Positions 1 through 7,469 of a stretch of 64,000 nucleotides of DNA are shown here, piece by piece. The notes under the pieces were generated by a model. That model saw only the letters and a program-made list of their open reading frames with translations, did no database searches and was not told the DNA's origin. The number at the start of each line of letters is the position of its first letter. The stretch's first letter is position 1. A program made the translations under genes and the position numbers. Origin of the DNA: UBA967 sp044375555 (GTDB taxonomy: Bacteria > Verrucomicrobiota > Verrucomicrobiia > Chthoniobacterales > Terrimicrobiaceae); NCBI GenBank assembly GCA_044375555.1, contig JBILML010000003.1, positions 62,001 to 126,000 on the forward strand, read 5' to 3'.

Positions 1-55
1 GTTTTTATTTGTGTGTTTTTTTCCCGCGCTCCGAAAAAAAGCGGGGCACATAAAC

Positions 56-244
56 ATGCAACTACAAAATACAACTCAGATGCTCTCGCGGCGGCAGCTT
101 GCCACGCGCTGGGCGGTATCGAAGGAAACGCTCAAACGACGCGAGAAGGCGGGGCTGCTGCCCTTCCTCAAGCTCGGGAGAGATGTCAGGTATCGGCTTG
201 CCGATATAGAACAGATCGAGGCTCAAGCGGAGGTTCGTCTATGA
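56..244 (+). CDS. Small excisionase-like HTH DNA-binding protein
   Basis: A 62-residue protein with a helix-turn-helix of the excisionase/MerR-like type: residues about 7-45 read SRRQLATRWAVSKETLKRRE followed by KLGRDVRYRLADIE, the usual HTH plus short wing with an R-Y-R strand. Proteins of this kind direct integrase excision or regulate plasmid or island replication genes. The ATG at 56 is chosen because it leaves a compact HTH protein; an in-frame upstream extension to about 11 adds unrelated residues. Its stop overlaps the next start as ATGA (241-244), so it is translationally coupled to the primase-like gene. Family assignment is by eye; the exact role is inferred. Confidence 0.7.
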   Translation: MQLQNTTQMLSRRQLATRWAVSKETLKRREKAGLLPFLKLGRDVRYRLADIEQIEAQAEVRL

Positions 245-1152
245 TTGCCGCCGCTTCACCTCATAGCGGAAAACCGCTCCCTCAGTTCGTGCGCGACCTG
301 CTCGCCTCGCCTCCTGGGCGGGGTGGCGGGTTGCATAACTGGCTTTACCGAACGGCTCGGGTTTTGCATCCGTTTCGCTCGCGGGGGGAAATCATCGACC
401 TTCTCCAGAGCGCCACACACGGCGAACGGGTGCAGGCGGGGGAGATCGAGAGCGCAGTGGATAGTTCGGCGGGCTGCGCTTGGATTCCGGGTGCGAATAC
501 CCAACCGATCAAGAAAACCTTGCTTTGGCCTGCTGTGGATCAAGCCAAGCGTGCGGCGATCATCGCGGATGGAGCGGGTCTTGATGACCTTTGGGAAATG
601 AGCCCCCGCGCACTCGGCGACGAGTCACAGACGGAGGTGATCATCGATGCTCTCTTTCCGGGCGATCCGCTGCTTTGCTGCGGGCAGTCGAATTCGAGGT
701 TCGCCACGAAGCCCCGTTCAGAATGGCGCGGGAAGTTGTCGGCCCTCCAGTTGATTGTTCCGAGTCCGATGATTTCGGTTTATGGAACGACCAAGGAAGG
801 GAAGAAAAGCCAGCACACCCTCTCCAATACAGGCCAAAGGCGGTTTCTGGTGATCGAGCAGGATGCGGGAACACAAAACGAGCAAGCGGCGGTTTTAGCT
901 CACCTTGCCAAGCGTGCGCCACTTGTGCTGGCGGTCTTCAGTGGAAGCAAAAGCATCCATGGCTGGTTCTACTGCGCCGGTCAGACCGAGGAGCGTTTGC
1001 GCTCGTTCATGAACTACGCGGTGAGCCTCGGCGCGGATCGTGCCACATGGACACGCTCGCAATTCGTGAGGATGCCGGATGGCACCCGCGAGGGCGGGAC
1101 GAGGCAGGCGGTTTATTTTTTCAACCCGGAGGTCATGAAAAATGAAAACTGA
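241..1152 (+). CDS. Primase-like replication protein of a mobile element
   Basis: 303 residues. The C-terminal half shows a pattern typical of archaeo-eukaryotic-type (AEP) plasmid and phage primases: an acidic strand FLVIEQD (about 202-208), SGSKSIHGW (about 234-242, matching the sxH motif), then QFVRMPDG (about 274-281). The N-terminal 120 residues are not recognised. Start at 241 is set by the ATGA overlap with the HTH gene; its end overlaps the RepA-like ATPase gene by 11 bp. The gene pair primase + hexameric ATPase is a common replication module of plasmids, phages and integrative elements. Likely role: primer synthesis for element replication. Primase activity is inferred from motifs only. 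Confidence 0.65.
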   Translation: MIAAASPHSGKPLPQFVRDLLASPPGRGGGLHNWLYRTARVLHPFRSRGEIIDLLQSATHGERVQAGEIESAVDSSAGCAWIPGANTQPIKKTLLWPAVDQAKRAAIIADGAGLDDLWEMSPRALGDESQTEVIIDALFPGDPLLCCGQSNSRFATKPRSEWRGKLSALQLIVPSPMISVYGTTKEGKKSQHTLSNTGQRRFLVIEQDAGTQNEQAAVLAHLAKRAPLVLAVFSGSKSIHGWFYCAGQTEERLRSFMNYAVSLGADRATWTRSQFVRMPDGTREGGTRQAVYFFNPEVMKNEN

Positions 1153-2200
1153 CCTCGCTACCGAGTGGAAAGATGATCCGGCAACCGAAGAGGCCAAGCC
1201 GCCCAGAGACCCGCGAATCCGCTTCTACAGGCCCTCGGAGCTTGTCTCCTTCGAGCCTGACCCGAAAGCCGTGCTTGTGGGCGATTGCCATATCATGCGC
1301 GGCGAGGTTTTCGTTATTGGCGGAGAGCCCGGGGTCGGTAAAAGCACCGCCACGACAGATCTTGCGATCTGCGGGGCTACTGGCGACGCCTGGCTGGGGC
1401 TGCCTGTGCGGGTTCGGTTCAAGACCCTCATCATCCAAAATGAAAATGGGAGGTATCGTTTGCGGCAGGAATACGAGGCTCGGGGGCTGAGTGCAGAAAT
1501 TGACGACCACATCCTGGTCTCCGAGCCGCCACCGTATGGAATGACGCTGACGAATCCCGAATTCCTCGAGGATGTCCGTGCCACGATCGATTCCTTCCGA
1601 CCAGACATTGTGATGTTTGATCCGTGGAACTCGGCGGCGAAGGATGACAAGGCTGTGGATTACTCCACCGCTTTCGAGGCCCTGCGCGGGATGCTACCGG
1701 CGGGTGCTGATCGCCCCGCTCTTGGGATCGTGGCGCATACCCGTAAGCCTCAGCAACACGACAAGCGGACAGGAGGCAGTGCAGCCATGCACCTGCTGGC
1801 CGGAAGCTATGTTCTGACATCCGTGCCGCGCGGCATCTTCGTAATGGTTCGCGGCGCCTCCGATGAAACCGACAACTCCGTCGTTTGGTTCAATCCGAAG
1901 AATTCAAACGGCCCCTGCGCTGCTCGGACCGCTTGGGAGCGGAGTCCGGCGGGATTCATTCACCTGCCGGATTTTGACTGGAAGGCGTTTGATGGAGGCA
2001 AGGGGGGCAGAACCGTCATGCAGGTCGAGCATCTGCGCGAGGCTCTCGGCAAGGACAAATGGCTGCGCTCCGAGGCCGTGAAGCGTTTGGAGCGGGTGTG
2101 CGGGCTCGGCGAGAAGGCTTGCCAGAACGCGCTCAAGCAAAATGGCAAGTTCGCTGCTTATCTGGTCTTCGAGGATCAGTGGGTGGGATTCAGAGAATGA
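1142..2200 (+). CDS. RepA-like AAA/RecA-fold ATPase (replicative helicase type)
   Basis: 352 residues. Walker A GGEPGVGKST at 60-69, Walker B-like DIVMFDPW at 155-162, and a sensor-like histidine in IVAHTRKP (about 197-204) define the RecA/KaiC-type fold of the RepA (AAA_25) hexameric helicase family carried by plasmids and integrative elements. The last about 60 residues (LRSEAVKRLERV... QNALKQNGKF) look like a winged helix. It overlaps the primase-like gene by 11 bp, so HTH, primase and ATPase form one operon. Likely role: unwinding or loading at the element origin; a hairpin 16 bp downstream (2216-2255) is a candidate cis site. Family call good, function inferred. Confidence 0.75.
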   Translation: MKTDLATEWKDDPATEEAKPPRDPRIRFYRPSELVSFEPDPKAVLVGDCHIMRGEVFVIGGEPGVGKSTATTDLAICGATGDAWLGLPVRVRFKTLIIQNENGRYRLRQEYEARGLSAEIDDHILVSEPPPYGMTLTNPEFLEDVRATIDSFRPDIVMFDPWNSAAKDDKAVDYSTAFEALRGMLPAGADRPALGIVAHTRKPQQHDKRTGGSAAMHLLAGSYVLTSVPRGIFVMVRGASDETDNSVVWFNPKNSNGPCAARTAWERSPAGFIHLPDFDWKAFDGGKGGRTVMQVEHLREALGKDKWLRSEAVKRLERVCGLGEKACQNALKQNGKFAAYLVFEDQWVGFRE

Positions 2201-2215
2201 TCTGAGCAGAAGGAA

Positions 2216-2255
2216 CCGAACGAACGAGATATTCTAGGTAATCTCGTTCGTTCGG
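2216..2255. repeat. 15-bp perfect inverted repeat after the repA-like gene
   Basis: Arms 2216-2230 and 2241-2255 are exact reverse complements (arm core GAACGAACGAGAT) around a 10-nt loop. The stem would be a strong hairpin, but it is followed by G-rich sequence rather than a T-run, so it is a poor intrinsic terminator. It sits between the replication operon and a lipoprotein gene and could be a Rep-binding or origin element, or a protein operator. Confidence 0.8.
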
Positions 2256-2305
2256 GGCGGGGAAGGGCTTGACGAAGTAAGGTTAGAAGGTGTCAACATC
2301 CAGCG

Positions 2306-2674
2306 ATGAGGTTTCTCGCGATCAAAGTCGTCTATTCACTCATTGCCGCTGCCTTTCTCCTTAGCGGTTGCGCCTACGAAACACCCGTCCAGCGCTACTC
2401 TGAAAGCGCATCCAAGTTCCGCAAGCCTCCTCAAATGATGAGTCACGACTACCCCGACAAGGATGTTTACCGCATCTTCCAGCAGGGAGCCACCGGCTTC
2501 GTGCCGCTCGCATCGATTCGGGAGGATTTGGAACTCCAAGCCGAGAAATTCTGCGAGCGCCAAGGCAAAGGCATGGTTGTCCTCGGAGCGAACTACTCCA
2601 AGCCGCCCTACATACTCGGGAATTTTCCTCGAATGGAGTTGATCTTTGCTGCTGTCGATAAGCCGAAAAACTGA
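2306..2674 (+). CDS. Small lipoprotein of unknown function
   Basis: 122 residues with a lipoprotein signal peptide: a basic start, hydrophobic stretch VVYSLIAAAFLL and lipobox LSGC (cysteine about 22), followed by a short soluble domain of about 100 residues containing EKFCERQGKGMVVLG. It should be lipidated and anchored in the cell envelope. No domain is recognised. A stem with A/T arms lies directly after its stop. It follows the replication module of the island and has its own short leader, so it is probably separately transcribed cargo. Confidence 0.65.
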   Translation: MRFLAIKVVYSLIAAAFLLSGCAYETPVQRYSESASKFRKPPQMMSHDYPDKDVYRIFQQGATGFVPLASIREDLELQAEKFCERQGKGMVVLGANYSKPPYILGNFPRMELIFAAVDKPKN

Positions 2675-2678
2675 CCCG

Positions 2679-2707
2679 CCTCAAAAAAGGCAGAATTTTT
2701 TTTGAGG
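2679..2707 (+). terminator. Stem-loop with A/T arms after the lipoprotein gene
   Basis: Arm CCTCAAAAAA (2679-2688) pairs with TTTTTTGAGG (ending 2707) around a short loop; the second arm carries an 8-T run. The structure begins 5 nt after the lipoprotein stop and could act as a terminator in either direction. The rest of 2708-2966 holds two further short palindromes, 2762-2777 (ACCCCC/GGGGGT) and 2792-2807 (CATTGCA/TGCAATG), and no gene. Confidence 0.5.
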
Positions 2708-2966
2708 GCAGTTCTGGGCTTACTTCCATTTCTGCCGTGGGTATGCCCCTCACCGTGGGCTACCCCCTAGTGGGGGTGGATTTCATGCGAGCATTGCATT
2801 TGCAATGAAATATATAATAGCAGGATGCAAATATATTCTGCGGGATTTGGGCAATTCGCAGAACTGGGCTAATCCGCAAGAAAATATCGATCATTTTCAC
2901 TAACCCGCTAATAAAGAATAGATAAGAAACTTGGTGGTATTTTCTAGAGAATGCCACCAAAAGCAT

Positions 2967-3917
2967 TCAGCCCTGCTGCATCTGCGTTGCCAACTTCTGC
3001 CCTTCGGCAACCTCAGATCGCGACAACGCCTTTTCCATCTTAGCCGAAAGTTTCCTCGCTTTCTCGAAGCCGTTGGCTTGGGCCAGAAGCATCCACTTGT
3101 AGGCTTCCACTTGGTTTTTCACCACGCCCTTGCCTTCGTAATAGCAGAGCCCGAGAAGGTATTGCTCCCGAGCTTGCCCACGCGCTGCCGCTTCACGGAT
3201 GCCAGGGAGATTTTCCAGCTTTATCTCTTTGTCCGCCTCACCATCGAGGGAGCCTGAAGCCGAGACGATCTTGGGGAACAATCGGAACCTCAACCCTCCC
3301 CATACCAAACCAAGCACCCAAGCTGCTCCAGAGAAAAAACACACACCCAACAACCCGCCTGCAATGCCCTCTGCTCCTCCATACCGGAAAAAATGGGTGG
3401 TTCCGGTCGTCATGCCACCCATTAGTCCCCAAGACATCCAGCGCCGCGCCATCTCCATAGGAGTCGAGCATTTGGTCTTCGGGCGCACGATCCGGTAGGC
3501 AACGAATCCAAGCACGAGGCCGAAAAACCATCCCCCGACATGGGATTGCATGGCCTCCATCGCCTGTTCGTCATTTTTGGAAGACCTTGATTGCACCCTC
3601 TGTGTTGTGGAATAGGAGGTTGTGGCCTGCTGGCTTGTCCCGGTGAAGAATTGAGCAATCGACTCGCCGAGGGTGACTGGGTCCTGCCCCCATCGCGCAC
3701 GGTCTTTTACAATGTTTCCTTCGGCGTCATATAGAACTCCTCTGGCTGGAGAAGATTCTTGATGTTCTGGTGTCTGAGGAAAAATCTTGGAAACATCTTT
3801 ATCGGCGATCGGTGTTCCGTCTGCATTAAAATACTTAGCCGGAGCTCTCTCTGCTTCCGTTTTGTCCCAGCCAAGTTCCTCCCGAGTAAAAACGAACATT
3901 CCACTTTCGGTAGCCAT
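2967..3917 (-). CDS. Membrane protein with C-terminal Sel1/TPR-like repeat
   Basis: 316 residues from the ATG at 3917; a longer in-frame opening to 4073 runs into the repeat element described at 3955-4137 and is unlikely. The soluble N-terminal part (about 1-125) is not recognised. Two hydrophobic segments follow (GGWFFGLVLGFVAYRI and GIAGGLLGVCFFSGAAWVLG), and the C-terminus has one Sel1-like repeat, LGLCYYEGKGV then AYKWMLLAQANG. Sel1 repeats mediate protein-protein contacts. It lies alone on the minus strand in the island, bounded by the structured repeat on its 5' side. Function unknown. Confidence 0.6.
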   Translation of the reverse strand: MATESGMFVFTREELGWDKTEAERAPAKYFNADGTPIADKDVSKIFPQTPEHQESSPARGVLYDAEGNIVKDRARWGQDPVTLGESIAQFFTGTSQQATTSYSTTQRVQSRSSKNDEQAMEAMQSHVGGWFFGLVLGFVAYRIVRPKTKCSTPMEMARRWMSWGLMGGMTTGTTHFFRYGGAEGIAGGLLGVCFFSGAAWVLGLVWGGLRFRLFPKIVSASGSLDGEADKEIKLENLPGIREAAARGQAREQYLLGLCYYEGKGVVKNQVEAYKWMLLAQANGFEKARKLSAKMEKALSRSEVAEGQKLATQMQQG

Positions 3918-3954
3918 ATTTAAGAAAATTAACTTACTGACATAATTCACACCA

Positions 3955-4137
3955 TAACCGCCCGCTTGGCGACTCAATTTCCAATGAGCCGCCAAACGAG
4001 GCAGTTCCGCCTCTCTGTTGATGAGGAAGAGACCTCCTTGCCCCACTGGCGGGTCAACACTCCGCCGGTTCAATCAGGAGAACTGGAGTCAAGGAATAAG
4101 AAAGAAAACGATTACCGAGAAAAATGGTTTGTCAATC
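3955..4137 (+). repeat. Copy A of a diverged, structured ~180-bp repeat
   Basis: Starts TAACCGCCCGC and aligns without gaps over its first 66 bp to copy B (5368 onward) at about 79% identity, most differences being transitions. Both copies fold: the first half forms an imperfect 14-bp hairpin in which two T-A pairs of copy A are C-G pairs in copy B. The second half has a GTTGA/TCAAC outer stem. One plus-strand frame is also open through both copies (QFRL.VD.EETSL..WRVNTP), so a small coding sequence cannot be excluded. Together with 4138-4261, which is AT-rich and holds only a 7-bp inverted repeat, it fills the 344 bp between genes. Confidence 0.7.
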
Positions 4138-4225
4138 CGCATATCCCGATCCGCAACCAGCCTAACCAGAAGAGCGTCTATGGCGTATCAACGGCGCCAC
4201 TTGATTTATCAAAAATCCAATATAT

Positions 4226-4251
4226 GTTGTTTTATTAAAATATGAAACAAC
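4226..4251. promoter_or_regulatory. Inverted repeat in an AT-rich leader, possible operator
   Basis: GTTGTTT (4226-4232) and AAACAAC (4245-4251) flank a 12-nt AT-rich spacer that contains a plausible -10-like TATTAAAAT. It ends 10 bp before the start of the HTH gene at 4262, a position that suits self-regulation. Purely positional evidence. Confidence 0.3.
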
Positions 4252-4261
4252 AAGTCGATCC

Positions 4262-4819
4262 ATGAGCGCAAAGCTGGCATCCGCGATTCAAGCAACCCGC
4301 AAAAAGAGCTTGAACAATCCACGCACCACGAGCGCGGCCAAGAAAGCGGATTGGGTCGCCATCCGCGCCCTTTGGCTCGGCGGGATGCAAAGCCAAGAAC
4401 TCGCCGCCAAGTTCGGGGTCGATGCGAATTACATCCGGGCTAAGGCGTCGAATGAGCGTTGGCTCAAGCGAGCCGTGGAGCAGACCCCCGCGCTAGTCGC
4501 CGACCAGATCGCCAAGCAGCGCGGAGCGCAGACTGCCAACCTCATCAGCGAATTGTGGGCCGAGCGTGGCGAGATGATCAGGGAGAAGGAATTCGTCGTC
4601 GCCGAGAAAGTCGCCCGCCATGCCGAGCTGATGGACGAAGAAGTCCTCATCAACAAAATCGACAAGGTAAAGACCGCTTTCGACATGGGCCGCCGCGCCT
4701 CGGGGATCGACAGAATGGAGACCAGCCCGAACGCCGTGAACATCGCCGTTCTCAGCGACATCAGCTACCTCCAAGGCGAGATGGAAATTTACCGCAGAAA
4801 GCAGATCGAAAAGCTGTGA
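4262..4819 (+). CDS. Terminase small-subunit-like HTH protein
   Basis: 185 residues. A DNA-binding helix-turn-helix lies at about 36-66 (IRALWLGGMQSQELAAKFGV then DANYIRAKASNERW), a layout typical of phage terminase small subunits and related DNA-packaging or recognition proteins. It is followed by a long helical region rich in E, R and K (about 85-185) that could mediate oligomerisation. No large terminase subunit or other packaging gene is present nearby, so this is either a remnant of a prophage-like element or a regulator using the same HTH. It has an AT-rich leader with a short inverted repeat. Function uncertain. Confidence 0.55.
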   Translation: MSAKLASAIQATRKKSLNNPRTTSAAKKADWVAIRALWLGGMQSQELAAKFGVDANYIRAKASNERWLKRAVEQTPALVADQIAKQRGAQTANLISELWAERGEMIREKEFVVAEKVARHAELMDEEVLINKIDKVKTAFDMGRRASGIDRMETSPNAVNIAVLSDISYLQGEMEIYRRKQIEKL

Positions 4820-4886
4820 GTGTCCGAGGAAGGGTTGAATGCATGTGATTTTGCGGTGAGGACTCCGCACCTTGGACAAATGAAAA

Positions 4887-4964
4887 TCGCAAGGCCCGCA
4901 GGATACTCTGGAGGATCGCTCGCAGCATTTAGCGAGCGTCAGTCTAGACTCCAGACCCTTGCGA
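4887..4964 (+). ncRNA. Candidate structured element: three nested stems
   Basis: Three perfect stems nest in 78 bp: TCGCAAGG/CCTTGCGA (4887-4894 with 4957-4964), TCTGGAG/CTCCAGA (4907-4913 with 4949-4955) and CGCTCGC/GCGAGCG (4917-4923 with 4932-4938). It lies in the 240-bp gap after the terminase-like gene. No T-run follows. It may be a small RNA, a 3' UTR structure or a DNA-level element; no known family is recognised. Confidence 0.4.
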
Positions 4965-5059
4965 GCCTCATCCATATAGTGATCTTCGCCCACGCTGCGT
5001 GTCAACAGCGACTCCCCCTTGATTTACCCAAATCCTCCTCGATCTTGTCCAACTAACCT

Positions 5060-5287
5060 ATGACCCAACCACAGACTCAATCATGGCATCCGGTGAGAGA
5101 CTGGATAACCAACGAGCAAGACAACGAGTTCGTGAAATCCTTGAGCGCGCGAAAAGCGAAGGGCCGTCTGATACTGACCGAGTCGGAGAGAGAACGGCTT
5201 ATAGATATTTGGCTGCAAAATCCTGGCTATCAGCATCACAAGAACGACCGTGGATCAGCGGGAGCATTGGCAGTAGCGGGACTTTAG
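5060..5287 (+). CDS. Small hypothetical protein, frame uncertain
   Basis: 75 residues, charged and without a recognised domain (contains ARKAKGRLILTESERERLID). An overlapping frame at 5083-5370 encodes 95 residues (ending GDAKKMIAKLTGAEIKTVP) and is equally plausible by composition. The second frame stops exactly at the first base triplet of repeat copy B (TAA at 5368-5370), which is the arrangement expected for cargo bounded by a repeat. The two frames may be parts of one gene split by a frameshift. No clear ribosome-binding site precedes either. Only one is likely to be translated and I cannot decide which. Confidence 0.35.
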   Translation: MTQPQTQSWHPVRDWITNEQDNEFVKSLSARKAKGRLILTESERERLIDIWLQNPGYQHHKNDRGSAGALAVAGL

Positions 5288-5367
5288 ATAGAGCCTTCAT
5301 GTCGCCCGCAGGCGATGCGAAGAAGATGATCGCCAAGCTCACGGGCGCGGAGATCAAGACCGTGCCG

Positions 5368-5550
5368 TAACCGCCCGCCTAGCGACCCAGTTTTCGATGG
5401 GTCGCCAGGCTAGGCAATTCCGTCTCCCTGTTGATAAGGAGGAGACATCCTTGGCCCTCTGGCGGGTCAACACTCCGCTGGTTCGATCAGGAGAACCGGA
5501 GCCGAGGAATAAAGAAACATCTACCGAGCAAAACGGACCTGTCAAACCAG
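5368..5550 (+). repeat. Copy B of the diverged, structured ~180-bp repeat
   Basis: Second copy of the element seen at 3955-4137, in the same orientation 1413 bp downstream. The identical 11-bp start TAACCGCCCGC and the block CTGGCGGGTCAACACTCCGC (positions 5459-5478) are shared with copy A. The pair brackets a 1.2-kb segment containing the terminase-like gene and the small ORF. Confidence 0.7.
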
Positions 5551-5581
5551 AGCCGCGCCGCCCCCCGAGGTTGCAATACTT

Positions 5582-6055
5582 TTACTCCTCATCATCCCAA
5601 ATCCCGATTTTTGGGATTCGCGGTAAAACCAGTTCGTCATCCGCCTCAATTTTCACCTCATCACTCAGGCTTGGAACTGCGACCGCCTTGAGCGCCCGTT
5701 CGGCCCCGCAATCATCGTCGCTATCGATGAAGGTGTTTTTGCCCACGCGGGTCGCCACCGTGCCATCATCGTAGAAAGTGTTTTTGCCAATTATCGTCGA
5801 GCTACCCCCATCCGAGTAAAAGGTGTTCTTGCCTACGCGAGTCGCCACCGTGCCGTCCGAGAAAAAGGTATTCTTCCCCACGGTCGTCGCGCTCTCACCA
5901 TCCGAGAAAAAGGTATTCTTCCCCACGGTCGTCGCGCTCTCGCCATCCGAGAAAAAGGTGTTTCCGTTCACCGCAGTCGCCACAGGGTCTTCGTCCCAAG
6001 CGATGGCGGAATTTACAGCGAGAAATGCAGCGAGCAGAAGCGGGTTGGATTTCAT
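5582..6055 (-). CDS. Secreted protein with six 15-residue GKNTFFSDG repeats
   Basis: 157 residues from the ATG at 6055, which opens a signal peptide (MKSNPLLLAAFLAVNSAIA, cleavage likely before WDED). Residues about 28-115 are tandem 15-residue units of the form GKNTFFSDGESATTV; two neighbouring units are nearly identical at DNA level (45-bp repeats, about 5730-5973) while the outer ones have diverged. The tail is acidic (ending DDEE). The repeats suggest a beta-structured surface or periplasmic protein with recent unit duplication. An in-frame start at 6118 would add a 21-residue extension before the signal and is less likely. Function unknown. Confidence 0.6.
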   Translation of the reverse strand: MKSNPLLLAAFLAVNSAIAWDEDPVATAVNGNTFFSDGESATTVGKNTFFSDGESATTVGKNTFFSDGTVATRVGKNTFYSDGGSSTIIGKNTFYDDGTVATRVGKNTFIDSDDDCGAERALKAVAVPSLSDEVKIEADDELVLPRIPKIGIWDDEE

Positions 6056-7289
6056 CAGTCGAATCAAAGCATCAAAGATACCCGTCAGCAAATCAGGCAA
6101 GAACCCCGCAGCAACCAAACTTCACTACCCCAATTCATCTCCCGAAAAAATCCCCCGTCCACTCGGCATCAGAAAAAATCGAAATCCTCCGAGGTGCAAA
6201 AACCTCGCCGTCTGTGGCCGGTTGGCTCCGCTACGCTACGCAAGCACCCGCCACCGCTGAATCCATGCGTCCGGCTCCGCCGAACTAGCACGACAAATTG
6301 CATCCCGTAAATCCGCTGGTCGTTGAGGTGCCTGCGGACGCCCACCGGATGGCCATCTCCGCCGACACACTGCCGCGAAAATCTCGAAAATACTCAGGGC
6401 CAGATCGAGGAGGTTGGGTGGTTTTTTTGCCATGTGTCCGCGAAGCTGCTCCACTCGCGCCGCGTCTTGCGTCCGGCTTCGCCGCAATGTCACGAATGGC
6501 CCCACGAACCGCTCCGCTGCGTCTCCGATAAAACCGCTCCGCCCACTAAAGAATTTCTTCTGGGCCTCATTCCGCTCCTTGCAGGAGCGAGATCGGCGAA
6601 TGTTTTTTCGACCGTGGGCTGCGCTCTCCGATAGCACAGCATAGTGGATAGCGGAGGATTTGGTTCGAGGAATTCCACCGCGCCATCCACTACGCCGATG
6701 CTATCGGAGCTTATCTGCGACTCCGCTACGCGGATCGCGGGGCCAGCAGCTACGCGGGGCTGCGGTTTCGGCGGCGATGGTTGCGCCTCGTGTTGGTGGA
6801 GTCCTGCGCGCCGCCGTCGTAGATCGGAGGTCAGTCCCATGCCATCTGCGCGGGGGTGGTTCGGTGGCGGTCTGCCGCTCCCTTGAGGGTCGCGCCACCC
6901 ACGCCCCCGCCCACCCTGCTCCGCTCGCTCGGGGAATCGCTAACGCTCTCCCCTCACTCCCTTCGCCCCCGCAAGGCTGGCGGAGCCGCGCGGCGAAAAA
7001 CTCGCCGCCGCACCGCCGCGAAAACCTCGGGCCTGTGGAAAGGGGGACTCCGAGGATTTGGGCGGCGAGGGAGACTTTGGGCAAAACGCCGGGGGAGGAT
7101 TTGGGTTGGCTCGATGTCCGAGGATTTGGGTGAGGGAGGATTTCGCGCGAAGCACCTTGAAAGCTGGCGCGGCGGAGGTGTGTGGTCTCGAAAAGGGAGA
7201 ATTTGGGTAGCCCTGAAAAGTGCAGCAAAAGTGCAACAGCGAAAAGATGGGTTTTACTAAAGTAAGCTCTAAACCTTTGAGGGAGAGAG
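6056..7289. other. 1.2-kb stretch without a convincing gene
   Basis: Several frames stay open because of the high GC content, but none has recognisable domains. The best small candidate is a minus-strand frame 6236-6433 starting MAKKPPNLLDLALSIFEIF (65 residues, confidence about 0.2). The stretch contains a long hairpin (6626-6709) and four copies of GAGGATTT within 92 bp (7052, 7095, 7120, 7136). It separates the island genes from the tRNA-Arg and may be degraded mobile DNA. Confidence 0.5.
6626..6709. repeat. 84-bp near-perfect hairpin
   Basis: Arm 6626-6649 (CTCCGATAGCA...ATAGTGGAT) pairs with 6685-6709 with only a few mismatches, and the 35-bp interior folds again (GCGGAGGA with TCCACCGC). 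It resembles a miniature palindromic element or a small structured RNA. No ORF crosses it convincingly. Confidence 0.6.
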
Positions 7290-7363
7290 TGCAGCCGATA
7301 GGAGTCGAACCTATAACCTTCTGATCCGTAGTCAGATGCTCTATCCAATTGAGCTACGGCTGC
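7290..7363 (-). tRNA. tRNA-Arg(ACG)
   Basis: The minus strand folds as a full cloverleaf. The acceptor stem is GCAGCCG/CGGCTGC, the D arm GCTC...GAGC, the anticodon stem TCTGA/TCAGA with loop CTACGGA (anticodon ACG), and the T arm ATAGG TTCGACT CCTAT. The discriminator is A at 7290; CCA is not encoded. ACG reads CGU and, once A34 is deaminated to inosine, CGC and CGA. The 3' end points toward the accessory region 1-7289, which is the side on which islands usually integrate into tRNA genes. No second copy of the tRNA 3' end was seen in 1-7289, so the other attachment site would lie upstream of the window. Confidence 0.95.
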
Positions 7364-7381
7364 TTTTAGGAAAGGGCGAGT

Positions 7382-7410
7382 AATAAAGGGAAGAATTTCA
7401 TTGGAGTCAA
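7382..7410 (-). promoter_or_regulatory. Sigma-70-type promoter of tRNA-Arg
   Basis: On the minus strand TTGACT (7410-7405) and TTTATT (7387-7382) are separated by 17 bp, placing a start about 12 bp before the tRNA 5' end at 7363. Spacing is ideal; the -10 matches four of six consensus bases. Confidence 0.55.
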
Positions 7411-7469
7411 TCGGCAAGTTGTGGGTTGTGGAAAAAATGTGCACGGCGATGCGGTGATGGTCGTATGCA

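Noticed and set aside
2216..2255. Intrinsic terminator
   Set aside because: Stem is strong but followed by GGGGCGGGG rather than a T-run.
3955..5550. The repeat pair as integron attC sites
   Set aside because: Fold and placement are reminiscent, but the RYYYAAC and GTTRRRY core sites are absent and no integron integrase is present; similarity between copies is also higher than typical for attC sites.
5730..5973. 45-bp tandem repeats considered as a CRISPR array
   Set aside because: Units are contiguous without spacers and lie in frame in a secreted protein; no cas genes nearby.
6236..6637. 133-residue minus-strand frame in the gene-poor region
   Set aside because: No domain, crosses the hairpin at 6626, low-complexity Arg/Ala composition; only the inner 65-residue frame is mentioned as a weak candidate.
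1..7289. Second copy of the tRNA-Arg 3' end as an attachment site
   Set aside because: No stretch resembling the T-arm/acceptor sequence was found in this interval; if present it is upstream of the window.
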